64,000 nt of DNA from an uncultured Christensenella sp. (GTDB lineage: Bacteria > Bacillota > Clostridia > Christensenellales > Pumilibacteraceae). Every line of letters starts with the position of its first letter. The stretch's first letter is position 1. The DNA is taken from assembly GCA_949948895.1 (NCBI GenBank), contig CATLHE010000006.1, positions 55,046 to 119,045 on the forward strand, in the 5' to 3' direction. A model generated the notes under the pieces. It ran no database searches. It saw only the letters and a list, made by a program, of their open reading frames with translations, and was not told the origin of the DNA. Below, piece by piece: positions 48,676 through 58,232 of the stretch. The position numbers and the translations under genes were made by a program.

Positions 48676-50757
48676 ATGGCAGAAAAACAAAAAAAGAATA
48701 AAAAATCGATGGATCAACGATCCGACGGTAAGTCAAAAAAGAACAAACTCAATTTGGCTAACGTATTTTTACCGCGCTACCGCAGCGTTATTTTGACGTT
48801 CCTATTGGACATAGGTTTCGTCGTCGGCGCATTTTGGCTGGCGCGGTTTTCCATGTTCTATAAGGTTTCGTTTCCCACGAACTACCTGAACTTCGAGATA
48901 CCGCTCATGATAATAATGGTGGCGGTACCTATAAGTCTGCTTGCGCTTTTCGATTGTTATAACGTCGTGTGGAAGTATGCGGGGCGCGTCGAGTTCCTCA
49001 AATTTATGGCGGCGTATCTCGTTTCGTTTTTGGTATTGCTCATCGTCAAAGCGATAGTCGGCGCTGCTTTCAACGTCGATCTTTGGACGACGCAAATACT
49101 TTTGTTCCTTTTGTATTCGCTTATACTCACTTGTATATTCAGATTTTCCAATATCGTAATAAGATACGTAAGACATCTCCGTTACGGCAATTTTGCCGCG
49201 CCCGATCAGGTGGATATAAAGTCCACGATAATAATCGGCGCGGGCAACGTCGGATCGGTCTTGATGAACCGCTTTGTCAATAACCCGCAAGAAGGGTATT
49301 CGGTCGTCGCGTTTGTGGACGACGATCCCGACAAGCAGGGCAAGACGATAGGCGGAACGTTGGTCGCGGGCGGACTCAACGCTATAGAGCGTATCGTTGC
49401 GGATTATAACCCCGATCTGTTCATCATAGCTATAACCGAGCTTACAAAGTCGCAGTTGAAGTCGATATACGAAAAGCTCGCAAGGTTCAACGTACCCATT
49501 AAAACGCTTCCGCCCATAAGCGACGTATCGGCAATGACGACGGGCAATCTCGAACTGCGCGACATAAAGATAGAATCGCTCTTGGGGCGCGACGAGTTCC
49601 AAGTCCGCCAAGAATTGGTGGACGCGTCGGTCAAGGACAAGGTAGTTATGGTAACGGGCGGCGCGGGCTCTATCGGTTCGGAGCTTTGCCGTCAGTCGCT
49701 CAATTTCGGTTGCAAGCATTTGGTCATTTTCGATCAGCATGAAAACGGCATGTTTGCCATAGATCAAGAGTTTTGTAAAAAGTACGACACCTCGAGATAC
49801 TCGCTCGTCGTAGGCACCGTGCGCGAAGCGGACAAGCTCGCTTGGGCGCTTAATAAGTACAAGCCCGAAACGGTCTTTCATGCCGCGGCGTATAAGCATG
49901 TGCCGATGATGGAGATTTCGCCGACGGAAGCGATAAAGAATAATGTTTTCGGTACGAAAAACGTTATCGAACAGTGCCAAAAAGCGGGCGTAAAGCGTTT
50001 CGTGCTCATTTCCACCGATAAAGCGGTCAATCCCGCCAACGTTATGGGCGCGTCCAAGCGCATAGCGGAAATGCTCGTTCAGACCCGCGCCGCAGACAGC
50101 GATATGCAAATGGCGGCGGTCAGGTTCGGCAATGTTCTCGGTTCGTCCGGTTCGGTTATACCCACGTTTTTGCGTCAGATACAGGAAGGCGGTCCCGTTA
50201 CAGTGACCGACCGCAATATCAAGCGTTATTTCATGACCATACCGGAAGCGGTGCGGCTCGTGTTGCAGACGGGCGCGCTTGCCGACAGCGGCGAGGTGTT
50301 CGTATTGGATATGGGCGAGCCCGTATATATTTACAATCTCGCATGCAACCTTATACGGCTCAACGGTCTTGTGCCCAATCAGGATATACAGATAGTGATT
50401 TCGGGTCTGCGTCCGGGCGAAAAACTGTTTGAAGAATTGCGTTACGACAAGGAAAAAGTCGATAAAACGCTTCACGAAGGCATCTTCGTGACTAAGCTCG
50501 AAACTATCGACCGCAAAAAGTTCGATAACGACTTGAAAGATCTTTGGCGTATCGCCACCGCGGAAGACGAAGAGGGTATCGAACAAAAAGTATTTTCGGT
50601 CGTTCCTCACGAAGCGCGCGACGAGGCGAAAGCTGAGCGCGTGTCAAGTCTTCGCGCCGCTGCGGCGGAAGCGCAAATGTCCGAAGAGAAGAACGTGGAC
50701 GTTGCGGTCACTGAGAGTGAAAAGTTCGGCGTCGACGCGGCTCAACCCGCGGTATAG
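48676..50757 (+). CDS. Membrane nucleoside-diphosphate-sugar dehydratase/epimerase (CapD/PglF/EpsC-like)
   Basis: N-term TMs; VVMVTGGAGSIGSELCRQ; AAAYKHVPMMEISPTEAIKNNVFGT; ISTDKAVNPANVMGASKRIAE. Confidence 0.92.
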   Translation: MAEKQKKNKKSMDQRSDGKSKKNKLNLANVFLPRYRSVILTFLLDIGFVVGAFWLARFSMFYKVSFPTNYLNFEIPLMIIMVAVPISLLALFDCYNVVWKYAGRVEFLKFMAAYLVSFLVLLIVKAIVGAAFNVDLWTTQILLFLLYSLILTCIFRFSNIVIRYVRHLRYGNFAAPDQVDIKSTIIIGAGNVGSVLMNRFVNNPQEGYSVVAFVDDDPDKQGKTIGGTLVAGGLNAIERIVADYNPDLFIIAITELTKSQLKSIYEKLARFNVPIKTLPPISDVSAMTTGNLELRDIKIESLLGRDEFQVRQELVDASVKDKVVMVTGGAGSIGSELCRQSLNFGCKHLVIFDQHENGMFAIDQEFCKKYDTSRYSLVVGTVREADKLAWALNKYKPETVFHAAAYKHVPMMEISPTEAIKNNVFGTKNVIEQCQKAGVKRFVLISTDKAVNPANVMGASKRIAEMLVQTRAADSDMQMAAVRFGNVLGSSGSVIPTFLRQIQEGGPVTVTDRNIKRYFMTIPEAVRLVLQTGALADSGEVFVLDMGEPVYIYNLACNLIRLNGLVPNQDIQIVISGLRPGEKLFEELRYDKEKVDKTLHEGIFVTKLETIDRKKFDNDLKDLWRIATAEDEEGIEQKVFSVVPHEARDEAKAERVSSLRAAAAEAQMSEEKNVDVAVTESEKFGVDAAQPAV

Positions 50758-50768
50758 TCCGTATGTAA

Positions 50769-50802
50769 GCGCGCGGCGCTCGCAAAATGCGCGCGTTTTT
50801 GC
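50769..50802 (+). terminator. Intrinsic terminator
   Basis: GCGCG...CGCGCGTTTTT. Confidence 0.6.
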
Positions 50803-50867
50803 GTATATTATCGTTTGGCTGTCACTATATATAAGAGCGTAATGCCGATGAAAGCGGAGGTTGTAAA

Positions 50868-51650
50868 TTGAACATACTGTGGTGGCAGGCGCTGGTATTG
50901 GGGCTTGTTCAAGGTCTCACGGAGTTTTTGCCCGTTTCTTCCAGCGGGCATTTGATTTTGATCCGCGAATTGATGGGGCTTAACGACGGTTCGTCTTTTT
51001 TGCTGTTTGACGTAATGGTGCACGTCGGCTCGCTCGTGGCGGTGGTCATCGTGCTGTACAAGCCGATATTGGAGCTGTTTAAAAAGCCGTACAAAAGGCT
51101 GGGCATGCTTATAGTAGCGTCCGTCCCCGCGGTCATAGTCGGGTTTACTTGCAGCGATATTATAGACAAGTATTTTTCGACGGCTCAGTACTTATGCTTT
51201 TTCTTTTTCACGACCGCCGTGCTCATGCTCGTCAGCGAGCTCGTCGCAAAACGCAAAAAAAGCGAAAAAGACATAACGTTCGGCTCGGCGATAGCCATGG
51301 GCTTGATGCAGGGCGCGGGTGTGTTTCCCGGTATTTCGCGTTCGGGCTCGACTATTTTCGGCGGTACCGTCGCGGGCGCTGACAGCAAGAAAGTAGCTAC
51401 TTTCTCATTTTTAATGAGTGTGCCGATCATACTCGGCTCGCTTCTATTGAGCGTGATCGACGTAGCCCAAGCGGGCGCGCTCGGCAGCGTCGATTGGTTC
51501 AGCATGGCGGTAGGCACGGTCGCGGCGTTTGCGTCGGGGTACTTTGCCGTGAGGGTGATGCTCAAACTCATAGCTAAAGCAAACTATAAATGGTTCTCGC
51601 TGTATTTGTTTATCGTTTCGATCTTGACTTTTGTTTTTTACTTTTTGTAA
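50868..51650 (+). CDS. uppP: Undecaprenyl-diphosphatase
   Basis: QGLTEFLPVSSSGHLIL; GAGVFPGISRSGSTI; SD GGAGG, TTG start. Confidence 0.95.
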   Translation: MNILWWQALVLGLVQGLTEFLPVSSSGHLILIRELMGLNDGSSFLLFDVMVHVGSLVAVVIVLYKPILELFKKPYKRLGMLIVASVPAVIVGFTCSDIIDKYFSTAQYLCFFFFTTAVLMLVSELVAKRKKSEKDITFGSAIAMGLMQGAGVFPGISRSGSTIFGGTVAGADSKKVATFSFLMSVPIILGSLLLSVIDVAQAGALGSVDWFSMAVGTVAAFASGYFAVRVMLKLIAKANYKWFSLYLFIVSILTFVFYFL

Positions 51651-51714
51651 TATTCAAAGAATACGTTAAATATAAATATCACATAGTTGCGGCGGCAGTC
51701 ATATAGTTTACTGT

Positions 51715-53058
51715 ATGATTGCTGTATTTTTCGGTGGAAGGTCGTGCGAACACGACATTAGTATCATTACGGGCTTGCAGGCGCTTTCAGCATGCCCGCG
51801 CCGCGCAGAGCCCGTGTACATAGACCCCGACGGCGTATGGTGGACGGGGAGCGGCTTCGACAGCGTAAACGCCGTCAAGAACAAACGGTTCAAAGGCAAG
51901 CGCGTGCACGTTCGCGCGGGCGAGCCGTATTTATATTGCAAAAATAAGCGGCTGTTTAAAATAGACGCCGCGCTGCTTTGCAATCACGGCATGCTCGGTG
52001 AGGACGGAAGCTTGCAAGGGCTGTTTGCCATGAGCGGTATTCCGTATACGGGCAGCGGAGTGCTCGCTTCGGCTGTCGGCATGAATAAACTCGCGTCGAA
52101 ATGGGCGTTCGAGCGCGCGGGATTGAGTGTGCTCCCGTATATCGCGCTTACTCGCGCGGAATACGAAAAGGACGTTACGCCCGCGCTAAAACGCGTCAAA
52201 GACGTGCTTGGCATGCCGGTCATTGTCAAGCCGTGCAATCTCGGCAGTTCGATAGGTATTTCCGTGGCAAAGACGCAAACGGAGTTTTTTACCGCGCTCA
52301 GGGTCGCGTTCGAGTGGGACGAGGTAGTAATAGTCGAAAAAGCCTTGGAGGGGTTTACTGAGGTGAACTGCGCAGTGCTCGGCGACGCGTCGTGCTTGGG
52401 CTTTACCGCGCCGCAAAAGCGCGAAAAGCGTGAAGTTTCCGCCATAGAACAAAGCGCGTCGGGCAAGGCGACGGTAAAGAAAAAAACTTCCGCAAAAACC
52501 AAAAAAGTCGCAGATTCAGAAACCGACGCAAACAAAGATAATATAAAGGACGGCGAAAGTTCGGGCGTGATCGACGAAGCAAAAACGTTTCAAATCGACG
52601 CTAAATGTCCGCAGCCGCAGGAACTAGGCGAAGCGGCGCTATCCGCAATACGTGAAGCAAAGCTTACCGTGTCGGAGACCGAACAGCCCGTCGGTTGGGA
52701 GCAGTTTCTCAAATTCAACGACAAATACTCGGGCGACGTCAAATCTACGCGGCATAAGATACCCGCCGAAGTAGGAGACGAGATCAATGAAAAGATAAAA
52801 GACATGGCAAAGCTCGCGTTTGTCGCGATAGGCTGTTCTGGCGTTGCGAGAGTGGATTTTTTGGTAAAGGACGGTACGGTATATGTAAACGAGATAAATA
52901 CCATACCGGGCTCGCTTGCAAGTCCGCTATTCTCGGGCTCGCTCGATTTTCCTCGGCTGATCGACAGACTGATAGAACTCGCGCAAGCGAGACAAAAGCG
53001 CGATAACGCGCTCAAACGCACGTATACTCCCGTCGAGCCTATCATCGGAAGCAAATAA
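51715..53058 (+). CDS. ddl: D-alanine-D-alanine ligase with internal low-complexity insertion
   Basis: VFFGGRSCEHDISIITG; VIVKPCNLGSSIGI; GVARVDFLVKDGTVYVNEINTIPG. Confidence 0.92.
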   Translation: MIAVFFGGRSCEHDISIITGLQALSACPRRAEPVYIDPDGVWWTGSGFDSVNAVKNKRFKGKRVHVRAGEPYLYCKNKRLFKIDAALLCNHGMLGEDGSLQGLFAMSGIPYTGSGVLASAVGMNKLASKWAFERAGLSVLPYIALTRAEYEKDVTPALKRVKDVLGMPVIVKPCNLGSSIGISVAKTQTEFFTALRVAFEWDEVVIVEKALEGFTEVNCAVLGDASCLGFTAPQKREKREVSAIEQSASGKATVKKKTSAKTKKVADSETDANKDNIKDGESSGVIDEAKTFQIDAKCPQPQELGEAALSAIREAKLTVSETEQPVGWEQFLKFNDKYSGDVKSTRHKIPAEVGDEINEKIKDMAKLAFVAIGCSGVARVDFLVKDGTVYVNEINTIPGSLASPLFSGSLDFPRLIDRLIELAQARQKRDNALKRTYTPVEPIIGSK

Positions 53059-53079
53059 ATATATCGATCATTTTTGACG

Positions 53080-53104
53080 GCGCGCCTTCGGGCGCGCTTT
53101 TGTT
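53080..53104 (+). terminator. Intrinsic terminator
   Basis: GCGCGCC TTCG GGCGCGC TTTTG. Confidence 0.85.
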
Positions 53105-53220
53105 TTGCCGACGATCGCGTTTATATAAAAATCGAAAAATATATACGGCGATATATTCTCGCGTCATATCGCGGCGGAATGCGGCATATCAATAATCGAG
53201 AAATAAAAAGGAGAGACTTT

Positions 53221-54687
53221 ATGAGAAAGAAACTCTTGGCAATTGTTTTATCGGCGGCGGTCGCCGTATCGTTTGCGGCATGCGCGCCGACGCATAAAGA
53301 CGAGGACAGTTCGTATACGATAGTCGCGTCGCTCGACGCCGATAACGTTCTTACCGCGTCGGTCACGTGCAAGTACGTCAATAATAACGACGTGCCGCTC
53401 GACGAGCTGTGGTTTCATCTTTATCCCAACGCGTTCAGAGAGGGCGCTAAGGTCGTGCCCATTACGGATGGCGAGATATCTACGGCGTACCCCAACGGAA
53501 AGAGTTACAGCAAGCTCGACATCACTTCCGTAACGGTAAACGGCGCGGCGAGAGACATAACGATCACGGGCACGGACGAGAATGTGCTTTCGGTAGCGCT
53601 CGGGAAAACTCTCGACCCCACCGAAAAAATAACGGTCAAAATAGATTACACGTTAAAGCTTCCCAACGTCACGCACAGGTTCGGATACAACGGCAAGACG
53701 GTCAATCTCGCCAACTTTTATCCCATAGCGTGCGTGTATCGCGACGGCGCGTTTGCCGCCGATCCGTACTATTCGACGGGCGATCCGTTTTTCAGCGAGT
53801 GCGCGGATTACGACGTTACGCTTACCGTTCCCGAAGCTTACGAGGGCGCGTTTACGGGCGTAGTTCAAAACAAAGCGACTGCGGACGGCGCGACGACGTA
53901 CAGGGTAAAAGCCAACGACGTGCGCGATTTTGCGGCGGTGTTCGGCAAATTCGAAAAGATGAGCGGGGTCGCCGGCACTACAATAGTCAATTACTATTAT
54001 TACGACGATATCGAGCCCGAGCGCGCGCTCAACACGGCGATTGACGCCGTCAAAACGTTTGACGATCTTTTCGGCGCGTATCCTTATCCCGAATATACAG
54101 TAGTGCAGACGAAGCTTTTGGCGGCGGGCATGGAGTATCCGTGCTTATCGATGATATCGGATAAGTACAAAGGCAACGCGGCGGGCGACGTTATCATTCA
54201 CGAAACGGCGCACCAATGGTGGTACGGCGTAGTCGGTAACGACGAGGTAAACAATGCATGGCTTGACGAAGCTATGGCGGAATACTCGACAATGCTCTTT
54301 TACGAGAACAATACCGAGGGCTATGCGTATACGTTTAACGGCAAGCGCGCCGACGCGCTGTCCGCGTACGTATTGTACTGCGAAACGTATAAAAACAACG
54401 GTCTTGGCGACACGTCGATGACGCGCGCGGTCAACGAATACGATGACGCTACAGAGTACGCGTATATGACGTACGTCAAGGGCGCGCTCATGCTCGACGA
54501 CGTGCGCAACACTGTAGGCACTGCGGCGTTTATGCGCGGATTAAAGTCGTATTACGGCGATATGAAGTACGAGATAGCCAAGCCCGAAAACTTGATAGGC
54601 GCGTTGGAAAAGTCATCTAAGCGCAAACTGAACGCGTTGTTCGATTCATGGCTCGACGGAAACATCAAACTGTACTCCAACAGCTGA
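53221..54687 (+). CDS. M1-family zinc metallopeptidase, lipoprotein
   Basis: Lipobox FAAC; VIIHETAHQWWYGVVGNDEVNNAWLDEAMAEY; SD AAGGAGAG. Confidence 0.9.
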   Translation: MRKKLLAIVLSAAVAVSFAACAPTHKDEDSSYTIVASLDADNVLTASVTCKYVNNNDVPLDELWFHLYPNAFREGAKVVPITDGEISTAYPNGKSYSKLDITSVTVNGAARDITITGTDENVLSVALGKTLDPTEKITVKIDYTLKLPNVTHRFGYNGKTVNLANFYPIACVYRDGAFAADPYYSTGDPFFSECADYDVTLTVPEAYEGAFTGVVQNKATADGATTYRVKANDVRDFAAVFGKFEKMSGVAGTTIVNYYYYDDIEPERALNTAIDAVKTFDDLFGAYPYPEYTVVQTKLLAAGMEYPCLSMISDKYKGNAAGDVIIHETAHQWWYGVVGNDEVNNAWLDEAMAEYSTMLFYENNTEGYAYTFNGKRADALSAYVLYCETYKNNGLGDTSMTRAVNEYDDATEYAYMTYVKGALMLDDVRNTVGTAAFMRGLKSYYGDMKYEIAKPENLIGALEKSSKRKLNALFDSWLDGNIKLYSNS

Positions 54688-54819
54688 CGGTATATAACAC
54701 GTTTAGATAACGGCATAGCTTCCGTGTAAACGCTTAAATGCAACGTTTTGCACGGAAGTTGTGCACTTTTGCACATAGTTATGCACAATCGAGTCAAAGA
54801 CTCGGGAACGGAGATATTT

Positions 54820-55533
54820 ATGGCGTTTGTTACGATTAAAAAGAAAACACTTATAATAACGCTGTCGGTGATACTTGCAGTCGTCGCGATAGCGGCTACT
54901 GCGGCTACGGTCGCGGCGGCGACGCGTACCGATAACGGCATTACCATAGTCATAGATGCGGGGCACGGCGGCGCGGACGGCGGAGTGACGGGCGTTGCGA
55001 CGGGCACGAAAGAGAGCGATATAAACTTATCCATTTCCAAGTACCTCATGAAATATTTTCAAAAAGCGGGCTATAACGTCGTGCTTACGCGTTCCGATTC
55101 GGGCGCGGTGTGCGGGGGAATGCGATACGACAAGCGCGAGGACATGAAAGCGCGAAAAGCGGTAGTGGAAGCGAACGCGCCCGACCTTGTCATAAGCGTG
55201 CACTGTAACTCATTCCCCGTAGCGTCTGTGAACGGCGCGCAGGTGTTTTTTGCGGCGGGCGCCAACGAGGGCGCCAATTTCGCGACGGCGGTTCAGGGAT
55301 ATTTTAACGACGTGCTCAACCAAAAACCCAAAAGCGCGATGGTGGGGGATTACTACATACTTAACTGCAGTCAATACCCTTCCATACTCTGCGAATGCGG
55401 GTTTTTGTCCAATGCCGGCGACGAATCGCTTTTGATAGGCGCGAGCTATCAGGAAAAAGTCGCGTATACCGTATTTTCCGCAGTTGACTCGGTATTCGAC
55501 GCGCAAAAGGCGAACGGAACGCCGATTGATTAA
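54820..55533 (+). CDS. cwlD: N-acetylmuramoyl-L-alanine amidase (CwlD-like)
   Basis: IVIDAGHGGADGGVTG; ISVHCNSF; CECGFLSNAGDE; start at MAFVTIKKK. Confidence 0.88.
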   Translation: MAFVTIKKKTLIITLSVILAVVAIAATAATVAAATRTDNGITIVIDAGHGGADGGVTGVATGTKESDINLSISKYLMKYFQKAGYNVVLTRSDSGAVCGGMRYDKREDMKARKAVVEANAPDLVISVHCNSFPVASVNGAQVFFAAGANEGANFATAVQGYFNDVLNQKPKSAMVGDYYILNCSQYPSILCECGFLSNAGDESLLIGASYQEKVAYTVFSAVDSVFDAQKANGTPID

Positions 55534-55570
55534 ATTTGAATTAAATATATATTAAATTTACACAAAACAC

Positions 55571-55599
55571 TTGCATTGTGCACATGATTGCTGTACAAT
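55571..55599 (+). promoter_or_regulatory. Promoter TTGCAT-17-TACAAT of lemA operon
   Basis: Read directly; SD AGGAGG before 55635. Confidence 0.7.
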
Positions 55600-55634
55600 T
55601 AACAATATAAAAGAAAAACCGCAGGAGGATAAAC

Positions 55635-56252
55635 ATGCAGTTTTTATCATTATCGCAAGGCGCTCTCATCGGCATAATAGTTGCCGCTGTAGCAGTAGTC
55701 CTTATCGTCGTGTATGCGATCTGGTACATAACGACCAAAAACGGATTCATATCGCTTCGCAACGATATGGAAGAGTCGTATTCCGCTATGGACGTTCACA
55801 TGAAAAAGCGCTACGACCTTATTCCCAATCTCGTAGAGGTTTGCAAAGGCTACGCCAAATTCGAGGGCGAAACGCTTACGAAAATAACGCAGGCGAGAAA
55901 TATCGCCATGGCGGCGGCGCCCGCAGATAAAGCTGCGGCGGAATCCGCGCTTACTTCTCAGCTCCGCACGCTCTTGAATGCGGTGAACGAGAATTATCCC
56001 GAGCTTAAAGCGAATCAACAGTTTAACAACCTTACTTCGCAGCTTGAAGCGTGCGAGCATGAGATCGCCAACTCGAGAAAGTATTACAACGCCAAAGTCA
56101 AGATCCTCAATAACAAGATCGAGAAGTTCCCGTCCAGCATAGTTGCAAACAAAATGCGTTTGGAACGCAGACCGTATTTCGAGATCGAAGATGCTGCCGA
56201 GCGTCAAGCGCCCAAAATCAGCTTTGACGATACCCCTAAGACAAGACTTTAA
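55635..56252 (+). CDS. lemA: LemA family protein
   Basis: NDMEESYSAMDVHMKKRYDLIPNLVEVCKGYAKFE...TQARN. Confidence 0.93.
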   Translation: MQFLSLSQGALIGIIVAAVAVVLIVVYAIWYITTKNGFISLRNDMEESYSAMDVHMKKRYDLIPNLVEVCKGYAKFEGETLTKITQARNIAMAAAPADKAAAESALTSQLRTLLNAVNENYPELKANQQFNNLTSQLEACEHEIANSRKYYNAKVKILNNKIEKFPSSIVANKMRLERRPYFEIEDAAERQAPKISFDDTPKTRL

Positions 56253-56257
56253 AAATC

Positions 56258-58213
56258 ATGGCATCCAATTCAAAAAAAGGCACCGCTCTATTTGCGGTGC
56301 TCTTCATTATAGCGATCTCGTTTTTCTTTTTTTGCTTGTTCTTTTCATGCGACGGTAACAACTCCGATGATCTGTATGGAACGCAGATAGAAGACACGGG
56401 CATGCGTTTTAAGTCTATGGAAGTAGACATAAAATGGAATAACGATCGCTCCTGCGAAATAACACAAGAGATCGAAGTCGAGTTTTTCGAAGTTAGTCAC
56501 GGTATTTTCGTGGATATTCCGGTAAACTCGGGCGAAAAGGTCAGAGACCTGAAAGTAAAAACAAGCCCGTTGCGAGACTGCGTGTTAAGTCACGAGAGCT
56601 CCAACAGGATAGTGCGCGCAAGGATCGGCGACGAGGACAGGTACTTCAGTCGCGGCGATACGCTCGTATGCACCGTTACTTATAACTATCTTACGCCCAA
56701 GCACAGCCGCGGCGACGACATCCTCGCTCTGATGGCGATAGGAAGAGGCTGGACGTGCAGGACGGAAAATGCCGTCGTCACTATGACGTATCCCGCCGCG
56801 CCTAAAGACGCAGGCGATGAATACGGCATTTGGATAGCGGGCGAAAAAATTAATGACGGCGACAGTCGCGTCGCTTGGTTAAATGACAATAAGACGGTGG
56901 AGATCAGAGTGGGCGAGCTGTCGGCGTACAGCGGCGTGGAGATCGTTTACGAAATGCCCAAGGGCGTGCTCAAAACCCGTATCGACGGCGAGATTTGGAT
57001 AGTTTTTGTAGTCGGTGTGGCGCTTATCGGCGTGGCGATACTCGTTAAACTTTTGATCGCAAGAAATAAGCCTTTGACCCCGATAGTCGATTACTATCCA
57101 CCGAGAATAAACACGGGCGACGGCGAGGACGGCGAACCGAGAATCAAACGTATGCTGCCCGTTCAAATGGGTAAAATAATCGACGACAACTGTTCTAACG
57201 ACGACGTCACTTCGCTTATTTTCTATTGGGCGAGCAAAGGCTTTTTGGAAATAGACGAACGCGAAGACGATACGTATTTTATAAAGAACAAAAGAATGAG
57301 CGCCGTAACGGGATACGAGCGGCGTATGTTTGCCAAGCTGTTCCAAAACGCGGTAGATCGCGAGGACGGCAGACAAGAAGTATCGTTGGTTTCGCTTACC
57401 GGTAAGTTTTCGGGCGCGGTCACGGAATGTGCCGCGGCGGTAAACAAAGAGTACAGCGGCAAACTCTATAAGCGCGGCATATCTTCGCTTTCCGCTTTTA
57501 TATCCGTGCTGGCGGCGGCTTTCGGCGCTTGTATGGGTGTTTTAACGTCTTTGCGCGTCGGCGCTATGTTCAATCTGATAGGGCTTGCGTGCGCAGTTCC
57601 CGCTGCGATTTCGGCGGCTATCGGCACGCTGATATCCAAGTATTATTTCAAATTGAACAAGACAAAGCGCAACGCCTTTATAATCGGGCATTTTGTTCTT
57701 ATTTTGGCTGTGAGTTTTGCCGTTACGCTTGTCGTTCCGCTCGACGTCATGGGTTGGCTTGAGCGCATAGTGCTTGCGGTGACAATGGGCGGCACAGCCG
57801 CTATCGCGCCGTTTATTCGCGTGCGCACGCCCGAGTATAACGAGATGCTCAATTCGATACTCGGTTTCCGCGACTTCCTGCGCGATGCGGAAAAGGAAAA
57901 ACTCGAAATGCTTATCGCAGACGATCCGCAATACTATTACGACATTTTGCCGTATGCCAACGTGTTGGGCGTTTCCGATATTTGGAAAGACAAGTTTAAA
58001 GATATCGCGCTTGCTCCGCCTACGTATTATCGATCGTATCGCGGCGGCGTGTTCGATATATTTGTCATTCACAGTCTTACGCGCTCGGTAGGCTCGAGCC
58101 TTACATACGTTCCAAAAAGCAGCGGCGGCAGCTTTTCGAGCCATTCTGGCGGCGGAGGCGGCGGAGGCTTTTCGGGCGGCAGTTTCGGCGGAGGCGGCGG
58201 CGGACGCTGGTAA
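56258..58213 (+). CDS. DUF2207-type membrane protein with Gly-rich C-terminus
   Basis: N-term MRFKSMEVDIKWNNDRSCEITQEIEVEF; C-term SHSGGGGGGGFSGGSFGGGGGGRW; downstream of lemA. Confidence 0.88.
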   Translation: MASNSKKGTALFAVLFIIAISFFFFCLFFSCDGNNSDDLYGTQIEDTGMRFKSMEVDIKWNNDRSCEITQEIEVEFFEVSHGIFVDIPVNSGEKVRDLKVKTSPLRDCVLSHESSNRIVRARIGDEDRYFSRGDTLVCTVTYNYLTPKHSRGDDILALMAIGRGWTCRTENAVVTMTYPAAPKDAGDEYGIWIAGEKINDGDSRVAWLNDNKTVEIRVGELSAYSGVEIVYEMPKGVLKTRIDGEIWIVFVVGVALIGVAILVKLLIARNKPLTPIVDYYPPRINTGDGEDGEPRIKRMLPVQMGKIIDDNCSNDDVTSLIFYWASKGFLEIDEREDDTYFIKNKRMSAVTGYERRMFAKLFQNAVDREDGRQEVSLVSLTGKFSGAVTECAAAVNKEYSGKLYKRGISSLSAFISVLAAAFGACMGVLTSLRVGAMFNLIGLACAVPAAISAAIGTLISKYYFKLNKTKRNAFIIGHFVLILAVSFAVTLVVPLDVMGWLERIVLAVTMGGTAAIAPFIRVRTPEYNEMLNSILGFRDFLRDAEKEKLEMLIADDPQYYYDILPYANVLGVSDIWKDKFKDIALAPPTYYRSYRGGVFDIFVIHSLTRSVGSSLTYVPKSSGGSFSSHSGGGGGGGFSGGSFGGGGGGRW

Positions 58214-58232
58214 GAACGCAACGGAAAACGGT

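Noticed and set aside
48802-50610. 602-aa minus-strand ORF
   Set aside because: Antisense shadow of the clearly identifiable CapD/EpsC-like gene.
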